Shown here one piece after another: positions 1-6,425 of a DNA stretch of 11,696 nt; position 1 is the first letter of the stretch; the number at the start of each line of letters is the position of its first letter. The notes beneath the pieces were generated by a model. It had not been told where the DNA came from. It saw nothing but the letters and a program-made list of their open reading frames with translations, and did not search any database. The stretch comes from UBA987 sp047620825 (GTDB lineage: Bacteria; Bacteroidota; Bacteroidia; NS11-12g; UBA9320), in the NCBI GenBank assembly GCA_047620825.1, contig JBLHOC010000097.1, positions 1-11,696 of the forward strand. The letters run 5' to 3'. A program made the position numbers and the translations under genes.

Positions 1-503
1 TAGGTGGTATACAAAACGACAATACCATAAAACGCATTCAGGATGGTGGGGATTTTGGCGGGACGTTGGTGCTTGGTGGTCAAGATATTTCAAATCCAGA
101 GTTTAAAAATGCTCGATTATTTACACCGCGAGTTGTTGTTACGGATTACAAAAATGTTGACGCATATGCCAATGAGTGTTTTGGCCCTATTGTATTCATC
201 GTTAAAACAAAAGACAGAAATCATTCATTGGAAATCGCAGCCAATTTAGCTACGACGAAAGGTGCATTGACCTGTTTGGCGTATTGTACAGACAAAGCTA
301 TGATGACAACAATTGAAGAAACAATGAATGCAACGTTTACACCAGTTTCATTCAATTTCAGTGGAGCTGCTTTTGTTAATCAGCATGCTGCGTTTAGCGA
401 TTTTCATGTTACTGGAGGAAATCCTGCTGGGAATGCGAGTTTCACTAATCCAGAATATGTAAACAAACGATTTGTTTGGGTAGGTAATAGGTATGCAAAA
501 TAA
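1..503 (+). CDS. paaN: PaaN-like aldehyde dehydrogenase, C-terminal part (5' end outside window)
   Basis: The reading frame is open from the left edge (first full codon at base 3) to TAA at 501-503, giving 166 visible residues; a TTG at 66 is internal and not the start. The visible part belongs to the aldehyde dehydrogenase superfamily C-terminal half: 'ECFGPIVFIV' is the conserved E-x-F-GP segment, and the end carries 'SDFHVTGGNPAGNAS' followed by 'NKRFVWVGNRY', which I recognise as the tail of Bacteroidota PaaN proteins of phenylacetate degradation. Known members are about 550 residues, so roughly 380 residues including the catalytic Cys and Glu lie upstream and cannot be checked. PaaN-type enzymes are thought to oxidise the ring-cleavage semialdehyde in the phenylacetyl-CoA pathway, in the cytoplasm. 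No other paa gene is visible here. The family is fairly sure and the exact substrate is inferred. Confidence 0.75.
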   Translation, partial: GGIQNDNTIKRIQDGGDFGGTLVLGGQDISNPEFKNARLFTPRVVVTDYKNVDAYANECFGPIVFIVKTKDRNHSLEIAANLATTKGALTCLAYCTDKAMMTTIEETMNATFTPVSFNFSGAAFVNQHAAFSDFHVTGGNPAGNASFTNPEYVNKRFVWVGNRYAK

Positions 504-550
504 CCGTTGGTAAAACTGGAGCCTCACATCATAAATCCATAACGTCCACA

Positions 551-568
551 GTATAAATTATACATTTG
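551..568 (+). promoter_or_regulatory. Candidate -7 box with overlapping palindrome before the gene at 603
   Basis: TACATTTG at 561-568 matches the Bacteroidota -7 consensus TAnnTTTG exactly and lies 34 bases before the ATG at 603. No TTG is found at the usual -33 distance, so the promoter is incomplete by consensus. The box is overlapped by a perfect 13-base palindrome, GTATAA-A-TTATAC (551-563), which could be an operator or a chance AT-rich match. The position after the paaN stop codon suggests a new transcript starts here. Confidence 0.35.
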
Positions 569-602
569 AATTCATTAATATTGCCGTAAGTCAGATATAA
601 AA

Positions 603-1151
603 ATGGTTAACAATATTTTAAAAGGGATTTTCTTTCTATTAGCATGTTTACTAGCATACTTGTTGTATCGATCTGTTAAAGGAGAAATTGAGTACAGAGC
701 TGAAGTAGATAGAGTTGAAGAACTTGTCATTAATAAACTTGAAAAAATTCGTGAAGCTGAATTGGCTTACAAGGATGTGAGAGGTGATTTCACCCATGAT
801 TACGACAGTTTAATTCATTTTATCAAAACAGGTAAAATGGAAATCTTGGTGGAGTACGGTGATAGAGATGACTCAACTTCTGTTTTTAGACAAGAAATTC
901 AATATGTGAGTATTCTAGATAGTTTATTCAAGGATTTCGAAGTAGACTCAATCGCATTTGTACCTCCTGCTGATACATGTAAATTTGTTCTTTTGGCCAG
1001 TAGAATAACCCAAGGTAATGTGGATGTTCCTGTTTTTCAAGTAACAGACCCATATCCTTATGATCGCCAAAGAGCCAACCCAAACCATCCAAAGAAAGCA
1101 CTCCAAGTAGGTTCGATTTCTGAGGCATCGTATGCGGGTAACTGGAAATAA
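603..1151 (+). CDS. Hypothetical protein with one N-terminal membrane segment
   Basis: The gene has an ATG start and codes for 182 residues. Residues about 5-24 form a hydrophobic helix with Lys/Arg around it (Lys7, Arg23, Lys26), so the protein is probably anchored in the inner membrane. Residues about 27-60 are charged and likely helical ('EVDRVEELVINKLEKIREAE'), possibly a short coiled coil. The rest is a soluble domain with conserved-looking 'VPPADTC' near 120 and 'NHPKKALQVGSI...GNWK' at the end. There is no signal peptidase site and no motif of known catalysis. I do not recognise the family. It lies just upstream of DUF3822-rsmD-coaD in the same direction, only 6 bases from the next start, so it is probably transcribed with them, but no function can be read from this. 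Confidence 0.8.
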   Translation: MVNNILKGIFFLLACLLAYLLYRSVKGEIEYRAEVDRVEELVINKLEKIREAELAYKDVRGDFTHDYDSLIHFIKTGKMEILVEYGDRDDSTSVFRQEIQYVSILDSLFKDFEVDSIAFVPPADTCKFVLLASRITQGNVDVPVFQVTDPYPYDRQRANPNHPKKALQVGSISEASYAGNWK

Positions 1152-1157
1152 AATAAT

Positions 1158-1922
1158 TTGACCTCACCTTATTCTCATTCAATTCGCAACCGCCTTTTTT
1201 TAGTCTTAGGTTGTGATGAGTTGGAGTTTACAGTTACCGACAACGCTTTAAAGACATTGCTTAGCGGTAAATCAGCTGTTACTGACAATCAAATGTTGAC
1301 TTCAGTTTTAGCGTCAACTGCACCACTTGCTGAAATATTCAGCAGCGTCAGCTTAACTTGGGTGGGAAATCCATTTTTGTGTTATCCAACGCTTTTTACG
1401 GATTCAAAAGATCAGGAAAAACTGTTTATCACAAGTCATAAACTTCGTCCGCAAGACAAATTGCTAAACGGTAAATTAAATACTGAGATATCAATCTCTT
1501 ACGCTGTAGACCAAAACATGTTTACCACGATAAAAGATAAATACCCAAATGTGGTTTACCAGCATGAGGTAGAGCCATTTTTTAGTTACATCCAGACCGA
1601 ATTAAAACCAAGTCAAACGAGTTTAATTTTAAGCAGGACAGATCAAAAACTTTTGCTAATTGCCTTAGACGCAAAGGCACTTAAGTTATTGAATCAATAT
1701 GACGTAAAAGACATTAACGATGTGTTTTATTTCACGATGCTTGCGATTGAAAGGCTTGAATTAGACATTGAACACCTTGAATTATTTTGGATAAACAGTC
1801 CGGATGCCCAAAGTTTCGAAGAGGTTAAAACGCTGTTCGCCAATTACATCGCTAAAATTACAGATGTTCCCGTTTCCAATTCTGCTTCAACAGCAATGGC
1901 AACTACAATCACATGCGCGTAA
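1158..1922 (+). CDS. DUF3822 family protein, TTG start
   Basis: This 254-residue protein has the features of DUF3822 (PF12864), a family found mainly in Bacteroidota and usually encoded next to rsmD and coaD, exactly as here. The recognisable part is the C-terminal half, about residues 135-215, with 'SYIQTELK', 'KLLLIALDAKALKLLNQY' and the 'DINDVFYFTMLAIERLELD' segment before 'LELFW'. The frame is the same as that of the preceding gene and is limited by that gene's stop codon at 1149-1151; the only start that keeps normal family length is TTG at 1158. The first ATG, at 1293, would remove 45 residues that look like genuine family sequence. The stop overlaps the rsmD start by 10 bases, which suggests translational coupling. 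Function is unknown; a cytoplasmic location is likely because no signal or membrane segment is seen. Confidence 0.85.
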   Translation: MTSPYSHSIRNRLFLVLGCDELEFTVTDNALKTLLSGKSAVTDNQMLTSVLASTAPLAEIFSSVSLTWVGNPFLCYPTLFTDSKDQEKLFITSHKLRPQDKLLNGKLNTEISISYAVDQNMFTTIKDKYPNVVYQHEVEPFFSYIQTELKPSQTSLILSRTDQKLLLIALDAKALKLLNQYDVKDINDVFYFTMLAIERLELDIEHLELFWINSPDAQSFEEVKTLFANYIAKITDVPVSNSASTAMATTITCA

Positions 1923-2461
1923 TAGCAGGACTGTACAAAGGATTAACAATACCCCTTCCAAAAGGTGGCGACATCCGCCCAACAACAGATAGAGCAAAAG
2001 AAGCGCTGTTCAGCATACTGACTAACCGGTATGACGTATCTGAATGCACCGTGTTGGACTTATTCGGTGGTAGTGGCAATGTTAGTTTCGAATTTCTATC
2101 AAGGGGCTGTAATCAAATCACATTTGTCGAAAAAAACCAAAGGGTATCTAAACAAGCTGAGGCCTTTGCTGAGTCCAAGGACATATCCGGAATCAAGTTT
2201 ACGACAGCAGACGTATTTGCATTCATAAAACGGACTTCGAAAAAGTTCGATATCATTTTCGCCGATCCGCCCTATAACCTCTATAACATAAGCGAAATAC
2301 CAACACTCGTTAGAGAAAAAGGTCTGTTAAAATCTAAAGGCACTCTAATCATAGAACATGACTCCAAACTACAATGGGACTCATCCTACTTAGTTGAATC
2401 AAGACCGTATGGACAGTCTGTTTTTAGCATGTTTCAATTTGATGTATCTTTGAATAAATGA
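1913..2461 (+). CDS. rsmD: 16S rRNA (guanine(966)-N(2))-methyltransferase RsmD
   Basis: RsmD uses S-adenosylmethionine to methylate N2 of G966 in 16S rRNA during small-subunit assembly. The 182-residue length is normal for the family. Residues 1-10 carry the family-typical 'MRVIAG' start, residues 22-35 the 'RPTTDRAKEALFSI' region, residues 49-55 the glycine-rich SAM-binding loop DLFGGSG, and residues 118-121 the catalytic DPPY motif of N2-guanine methyltransferases. The ATG at 1913 overlaps the end of the DUF3822 gene by 10 bases, and the TGA overlaps the coaD ATG in an ATGA junction, so the three genes are very likely one coupled operon. The product of the reaction, S-adenosylhomocysteine, is recycled by the ahcY product encoded further on. 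Nothing is unusual apart from GG in place of the more common AG in the SAM loop. Confidence 0.95.
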   Translation: MRVIAGLYKGLTIPLPKGGDIRPTTDRAKEALFSILTNRYDVSECTVLDLFGGSGNVSFEFLSRGCNQITFVEKNQRVSKQAEAFAESKDISGIKFTTADVFAFIKRTSKKFDIIFADPPYNLYNISEIPTLVREKGLLKSKGTLIIEHDSKLQWDSSYLVESRPYGQSVFSMFQFDVSLNK

Positions 2462-2916
2462 AAACGGCTCTATTTCCTGGTACTTTTGACCCATTTACAA
2501 ACGGTCATCTCGACATCGTTCAAAAAGGCTTAAACCTATTTGATATTGTTGTAATTGCGGTCGGAGAAAACGCCAGCAAGAAAACGATGTTTGATCTTGA
2601 AACTAGAATGGGTTGGATTAAAGATTGCTTTCAGGATGACGCTCGAGTCAAAGTTGTTCATTACACTGGATTAACGATTCATTTTTGTGCTGAGGTTGGA
2701 GCAAAATACATTTTAAGAGGTCTGCGTACCATCGCTGACTTTGAATATGAAAAACAAATTGCTATGGTGAATTCAGATTTGGACCCAACCATTCAAAGTG
2801 TTTTTGTATTGAGTGAACAAAAATATACCGCAGTCAGTTCTACCGTAATACGGGATCTAATACAACATGGAGGTGATTACTCTAAGTATTTGCCTGAAGC
2901 CGTTAAAGTTGTTTAA
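2458..2916 (+). CDS. coaD: Pantetheine-phosphate adenylyltransferase CoaD
   Basis: CoaD transfers AMP from ATP to 4'-phosphopantetheine, giving dephospho-CoA, the penultimate step of coenzyme A synthesis in the cytoplasm. The 152-residue length fits bacterial CoaD (about 160). The start 'LFPGTFDPFTNGH' holds the nucleotidyltransferase signature with T14-N-G-H17, the (T/H)xGH motif. Residues 88-104 ('RGLRTIADFEYEKQIAM') form the substrate-binding stretch, and residues 125-132 (AVSSTVIR) match the C-terminal ISSTxVR motif. The ATG overlaps the rsmD stop codon (ATGA), as expected for coupled translation. Its last 14 bases overlap the end of the convergent Nudix gene, and no terminator hairpin is visible there, so the transcript probably runs into the opposite gene. 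Confidence 0.96.
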   Translation: MKTALFPGTFDPFTNGHLDIVQKGLNLFDIVVIAVGENASKKTMFDLETRMGWIKDCFQDDARVKVVHYTGLTIHFCAEVGAKYILRGLRTIADFEYEKQIAMVNSDLDPTIQSVFVLSEQKYTAVSSTVIRDLIQHGGDYSKYLPEAVKVV

Positions 2917-3496
2917 TGACGTGCTTTATGTTTAGATAGGTATCTAGACTATCAACATCTATGTCTTCTCGTTTTACCCAAGAAATCTCTTCGATATCCT
3001 CTTCAACTTGAGGTTTGGCGTGTTGCCAATCTTTACTTTTCATTTGATACCAATGGGTTTCTTTAAGCAACCACTTATTTTCAAAATACAGGTGATAGGT
3101 TAAGCCAATTTTTTGTTCAACCTCAATATCAAACACATGACACTCCTCCTCCACTTCTCGAACCGCCGCGTTAACAATTGATTCACCTTTTTCTAACTTT
3201 CCTTTTGGCAAGTCCCAAACACCTTTTCGCTTCATCAATAACAGTGAACCATCGGTGTTAAAAACCGCACCACCTGCCGCAAAAATGGTTTTAAAACAAT
3301 TTGAAAAGAGTTCAAAAGCATTGTCCTCAGTGAATACAATTACACGTGTACCTTTCTGACCTTTTAGGTAGGTTAGCAGGGCCTTCACCAACGACTTGTC
3401 AATACGGTGAACAACCAAATCAACTTGCTGACCAAGCTCATTTTCACTGAAAACAAAGTGATGTCTCCGATAGAATATTTTATACTTTTGTCCCAT
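2903..3496 (-). CDS. Nudix hydrolase
   Basis: Nudix enzymes cleave nucleoside diphosphates linked to another group, for example ADP-ribose, dinucleoside polyphosphates or oxidised nucleotides. With the ATG at 3496 the protein has 197 residues. An N-terminal domain of about 70 residues precedes the Nudix fold, which starts near 'AAGGAVFNTDG' (73-83). The Nudix box spans 99-121: G99, E105, R113-E114 and E117-E118 are all in place, but the usual Gly near the end is His120. The frame continues upstream to a TTG at 3523 that would add nine residues; I prefer the ATG because 'MGQKYKIFY' resembles the start of related proteins. This ATG shares two bases with the divergent pyrE ATG, and the 3' end overlaps coaD by 14 bases. 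The substrate cannot be told from the sequence; nucleotide clean-up is a reasonable guess given pyrE next door. Confidence 0.88.
   Translation of the reverse strand: MGQKYKIFYRRHHFVFSENELGQQVDLVVHRIDKSLVKALLTYLKGQKGTRVIVFTEDNAFELFSNCFKTIFAAGGAVFNTDGSLLLMKRKGVWDLPKGKLEKGESIVNAAVREVEEECHVFDIEVEQKIGLTYHLYFENKWLLKETHWYQMKSKDWQHAKPQVEEDIEEISWVKREDIDVDSLDTYLNIKHVIKQL
3483..3490 (+). promoter_or_regulatory. Possible -7 promoter box for pyrE inside the Nudix gene
   Basis: TACTTTTG fits the TAnnTTTG consensus exactly and ends four bases before the pyrE ATG. If used, transcription would begin at or very near the start codon, giving a leaderless mRNA. There is no TTG at the expected -33 distance, and such 8-mers are not rare in AT-rich DNA, so this is weak. 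Confidence 0.2.
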
Positions 3497-4136
3497 GAAT
3501 TCTGAGTCAAATATTTCCACCAAATTAGCCGAATATTTGTTACAAATTAAAGCAGTAAAATTACAACCAAATACGCCTTTTAAGTGGTCGAGTGGATGGA
3601 ATTCACCAATTTATTGTGACAACAGAGTTACACTGTCATACCCTGAAATCAGAAGTTTTATAAAACACAGCATGGCGAAGGAGATCAAGGCCCAGTTCCC
3701 GAATGCTACAGCGTTGTGCGGTGTTGCAACAGCTGGAATAGCCATTGGTGGATTGGTTGCTGATGAATTGAATATGCCCTACTCCTATTGCCGTCCAAAG
3801 CCTAAAGCACATGGAATGAAGAATCAATTGGAAGGTAGATTGGATAAGAATGACAAAGTTGTTTTGATAGAAGATTTGATTTCTACTGGAGGAAGCAGTT
3901 TAAAAGTAGTTGATTTTTTAAGAGAGAATGGTTATCAAGTGGAAGGTTTAATCTCCATTTTTACTTATAGTTTCGAAATTGCCAACGATAATTTCAAACA
4001 AGCGAATTGCAAACATTATTCACTTGGTGGATATAATGACTTATTGAAACAAGCCATAAGTGAAGGTATTATTACTGAAAACAACTTACCAGCCTTAGAT
4101 GCCTGGCGCAAAGATCCTGTAAATTGGAACGGCTAG
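3495..4136 (+). CDS. pyrE: Orotate phosphoribosyltransferase PyrE
   Basis: PyrE joins orotate to phosphoribosyl pyrophosphate to form orotidine 5'-monophosphate in pyrimidine synthesis; it acts in the cytoplasm as a dimer. The 213-residue length is normal. The N-terminal part 'PFKWSSGWNSPIYCDNR' (28-44) is the orotate/hood region of the family. Residues 100-107 (RPKPKAHG) form the catalytic loop, and residues 122-137 hold the PRPP-binding loop with the acidic pair E126-D127 and the turn STGGSS (130-135). ATG at 3495 is the only sensible start: the next Met is residue 60, beyond conserved sequence. The start codon overlaps the start codon of the divergent Nudix gene, so its promoter must lie inside that gene. 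It ends only 3 bases from the convergent DjlA-like gene, with no terminator seen. Confidence 0.96.
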   Translation: MNSESNISTKLAEYLLQIKAVKLQPNTPFKWSSGWNSPIYCDNRVTLSYPEIRSFIKHSMAKEIKAQFPNATALCGVATAGIAIGGLVADELNMPYSYCRPKPKAHGMKNQLEGRLDKNDKVVLIEDLISTGGSSLKVVDFLRENGYQVEGLISIFTYSFEIANDNFKQANCKHYSLGGYNDLLKQAISEGIITENNLPALDAWRKDPVNWNG

Positions 4137-4139
4137 ATT

Positions 4140-4886
4140 TTACCTTAAGCCTCTCTCTTTCTTAACCTCTTCATACGCTTGCTTCATTGTCTTAAAATGA
4201 GTCTCAGCCACTTCAACCTGTGCAGGACCTAAGTTCGCTACACGGTCAGGGTGATACTTACGCGCTAATCTTCGATACGCTTTTTTAACCTCTTCATCTG
4301 TTGCATTGGATTCAATCTCAAGAAGGGTATATGGAGATACTTCTGATTTCTTTGCAAAACTAGCAAGCGCCGAATTAAACTCTTGAACCGATAATCCTAG
4401 TTGGTTTGCAATCTGATAAAGGACCTGTTTCTCTGTATCATCCAAATGATTGTCGGAAGTGGCAATGCCAACCAGGTAATAAAATAATTGCCTTCTGTTT
4501 GCAATCGGCATGGAATAGCGCACTTGTTGCAAGACAGAATTCAGCTGGATGTCTTTTTTCACCAAATCACGAAGCAGAATCATGTCACGTTTGGTTTGCT
4601 CAATGCCAAAGTTTTGTTTGAAAAATGCCTTGACATAGTCCAATTCAGCCTTGAGTATTTTACCATCTGCTTTCATAACAGCGGCAGTTAATACCAGCAA
4701 AGTCGCCTTAAAATCAAATTCCGTTGTTTGTGGACGACCAGGTCTGTAGGCTTTGTTTCCGCCTTGGAGTCTTTTAGGCGATTCACTGCCCCCAATCCAA
4801 TTGCCTAGAGCAAATCCTATTAATGCTCCTATTGGGCCACCGAATGCCCAACCAAGCCCTGCTCCAATCCACTTTTCAATTGCCAT
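4140..4886 (-). CDS. TerB/J-domain protein, DjlA-like co-chaperone
   Basis: The protein has the three-part build of DjlA-type co-chaperones. Counted from the ATG at 4886 (two residues after an in-frame TTG at 4892 that I reject), residues about 7-33 form a Gly-rich hydrophobic segment ('GAGLGWAFGGPIGALIGFAL') that may insert in the membrane. Residues about 60-175 match the TerB-like helical domain ('AAVMKADGKI', 'ATSDNHLDDTEKQVL'). Residues about 185-245 form a C-terminal J domain, with the HPD tripeptide at 212-214 that stimulates the ATPase of DnaK. Length is 248 residues. It is convergent with pyrE (3-base gap) and lies downstream of ahcY on the same strand, but a strong terminator separates it from ahcY. 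The architecture is clear; the client proteins and any envelope-stress role are unknown, so no gene symbol is given. Confidence 0.88.
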   Translation of the reverse strand: MAIEKWIGAGLGWAFGGPIGALIGFALGNWIGGSESPKRLQGGNKAYRPGRPQTTEFDFKATLLVLTAAVMKADGKILKAELDYVKAFFKQNFGIEQTKRDMILLRDLVKKDIQLNSVLQQVRYSMPIANRRQLFYYLVGIATSDNHLDDTEKQVLYQIANQLGLSVQEFNSALASFAKKSEVSPYTLLEIESNATDEEVKKAYRRLARKYHPDRVANLGPAQVEVAETHFKTMKQAYEEVKKERGLR

Positions 4887-4908
4887 ATGCAAACGTACTA
4901 TTCAAAAT

Positions 4909-4942
4909 GAAAACTATTTTTTATTAGTCGATATAGTTCAAA
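4909..4942 (-). promoter_or_regulatory. Possible promoter of the DjlA-like gene
   Basis: Reading the minus strand, TTTG at 4942-4939 is followed after 22 bases by TAGTTTTC at 4916-4909, one mismatch from the TAnnTTTG box; spacing is within the range known for Flavobacterium promoters. The predicted start of transcription lies some 15-20 bases before the ATG at 4886. The TTTG element is the end of the ahcY terminator T-tract, so the two signals would share bases. Weak but well placed. Confidence 0.3.
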
Positions 4943-4978
4943 AAAAATCCCTCAAAAACATCTGTTTGTGAGGGATTT
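4940..4978 (-). terminator. Rho-independent terminator of ahcY
   Basis: On the minus strand the sequence folds into a 15-pair stem (arms 4978-4964 and 4959-4945) with a single C-T mismatch and a four-base loop (AGAT), followed by a run of eight T (4947-4940), the first three of which pair in the stem foot. It starts 19 bases past the ahcY stop codon. On the plus strand there is no comparable T-run after the stem, so it acts mainly for ahcY and insulates the DjlA-like gene. Confidence 0.9.
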
Positions 4979-4997
4979 ATAATATCGAAGAATACGA

Positions 4998-6311
4998 TTA
5001 GTATCTGTACATATCAGATTTGTATGGTCCCGAAGGATCAACACCGATGTAGCTTGCTTGATCAGCACTTAACACCTCAAGTTCAACACCGATTTTAGAA
5101 AGATGCAATCTCGCAACTTTCTCATCAAGGTGTTTAGGTAAGGTAAAAACGTCATTCTCATAATTCGCTGAATTCGCCCATAGCTCCATTTGAGCCAATG
5201 TTTGATTCGTGAAGCTATTCGACATAACAAAAGAAGGGTGGCCAGTAGCACATCCTAAATTCACCAATCGACCTTGAGCCAAAATTATGATTTCTTTTCC
5301 GTTCACGTTGTAAACGTCTACCTGTGGTTTAACTTCATACTTTGAAGCACCATGGTTGTCTTCTATCCAAGCCATGTCAATCTCGTTGTCGAAGTGACCG
5401 ATGTTACAAACGATTGTCTTATCGTTCATATTCGAAAAATGAGCACCAGTAACGATATCTTTGTTTCCTGTTGCAGTTACAATGATATCTGCACGTGGAA
5501 TAGCTGTTTCCATTTTCTTAACTTCAAAACCGTCCATTGCCGCTTGTAAAGCACAAATTGGATCAATTTCAGTTACGATTACTCTAGCACCTGCACCTCT
5601 TAAAGATAATGCTGTACCTTTTCCAACATCACCATATCCAGCAACAACAGCAACTTTACCTGCCATCATTATATCAGTTGCACGTCGAATAGCATCTACT
5701 GCAGACTCTCTACAACCATATTTGTTATCAAATTTTGATTTCGTTACCGAATCATTAATGTTAATGGCTGGCATTGGTAGTGTACCTGCTTTAACCCGGT
5801 CGTATAATCTTAGAACACCAGTTGTAGTTTCTTCAGAAATACCTTTGATGTCTGCAACTAATTCAGGGAAACGATCTAAAACCATGTTGGTTAAATCTCC
5901 ACCGTCATCCAATATCATGTTCAACGCTTTACCGCCTTCGAAAGATGTTAGTGTTTGTTCGATACACCAATCAAACTCCTCTTCATTCATACCTTTCCAG
6001 GCAAATACAGGAACACCAGTAACTGCGATTGCAGCAGCGGCTTGGTCCTGAGTAGAAAAGATGTTACAAGAAGACCATGTAACTTCTGCACCCAAAGCTG
6101 TCAATGTTTCAATTAACACTGCTGTTTGGATTGTCATGTGCAAACATCCAGCGATTCTAGCGCCTGCAAGTGGTTTTGAATCACCAAACTCAGCTCTTAA
6201 GGACATAAGGCCCGGCATTTCAGCCTCTGCCAAATTCATTTCTTTTCGTCCCCAATCTGCTAGATCGATGTCTTTTACTTTGTAATTTGTGGTTGTTGTC
6301 AACGTTGTCAT
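4998..6311 (-). CDS. ahcY: Adenosylhomocysteinase (S-adenosylhomocysteine hydrolase)
   Basis: The enzyme splits S-adenosylhomocysteine into adenosine and homocysteine, removing the product inhibitor of SAM-dependent methyltransferases and feeding the methyl cycle; it is a cytoplasmic tetramer with bound NAD. The 437-residue length is normal. Signature 1 is at 81-95 ('SCNIFSTQDQAAAAI'), and signature 2 with the NAD-binding glycines is at 218-234 (AGYGDVGKG inside). Active-site residues by comparison with the human enzyme are H58, D136/D137, E160/E161, K191, D195 and H306 in 'CNIGHFDNEID'. The end 'KSDMYRY' is the conserved tail that contributes to the neighbouring subunit's cofactor site. It is a single-gene unit: its own promoter box lies upstream, a terminator downstream, and the bacilliredoxin gene is divergent. 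No irregularity was seen. Confidence 0.97.
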   Translation of the reverse strand: MTTLTTTTNYKVKDIDLADWGRKEMNLAEAEMPGLMSLRAEFGDSKPLAGARIAGCLHMTIQTAVLIETLTALGAEVTWSSCNIFSTQDQAAAAIAVTGVPVFAWKGMNEEEFDWCIEQTLTSFEGGKALNMILDDGGDLTNMVLDRFPELVADIKGISEETTTGVLRLYDRVKAGTLPMPAININDSVTKSKFDNKYGCRESAVDAIRRATDIMMAGKVAVVAGYGDVGKGTALSLRGAGARVIVTEIDPICALQAAMDGFEVKKMETAIPRADIIVTATGNKDIVTGAHFSNMNDKTIVCNIGHFDNEIDMAWIEDNHGASKYEVKPQVDVYNVNGKEIIILAQGRLVNLGCATGHPSFVMSNSFTNQTLAQMELWANSANYENDVFTLPKHLDEKVARLHLSKIGVELEVLSADQASYIGVDPSGPYKSDMYRY

Positions 6312-6333
6312 ATTTTGATGTTGAAATTTAGTG

Positions 6334-6341
6334 CAAAGGTA
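6334..6341 (-). promoter_or_regulatory. -7 promoter box of ahcY
   Basis: The minus strand reads TACCTTTG, an exact match to the Bacteroidota -7 consensus TAnnTTTG, 22 bases before the ahcY ATG, which leaves a short leader of about 15-20 bases. The -33 place holds a T-rich stretch rather than a clear TTTG. The placement in a 114-base divergent gap makes it credible. Confidence 0.5.
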
Positions 6342-6425
6342 ATCTTATATTACGCTTTTAAAAACATTTACAATTGCGGTTTGTTTTAGCTAAGTAATAA
6401 TATTTGCAAAACTTTAAAAATAGAT

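Noticed and set aside
66..503. TTG at 66 as start of the dehydrogenase gene
   Set aside because: The frame is open to the left edge and codes for sequence of the same protein; the gene is simply cut by the window.
928..1182. Open frame of 84 codons on the - strand over the unknown gene
   Set aside because: It is antisense, lacks recognisable features, and the + strand frame is longer, has an ATG, a membrane segment and a fitting promoter box.
603..1922. One gene broken by a stop codon at 1149
   Set aside because: The second part has the normal length and features of DUF3822 by itself and the first part ends in a natural-looking tail; two genes are the simpler reading.
4887..4892. TTG at 4892 as start of the DjlA-like gene
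   Set aside because: An ATG follows two codons later and gives the usual N-terminus, so the TTG is not needed.
5461..6051. Long open frame of 196 codons on the + strand inside ahcY
   Set aside because: It is fully antisense to a strongly conserved enzyme gene, has no recognisable motif, and its residues (Ser/Ala/Pro-rich) are the usual shadow of the coding strand.
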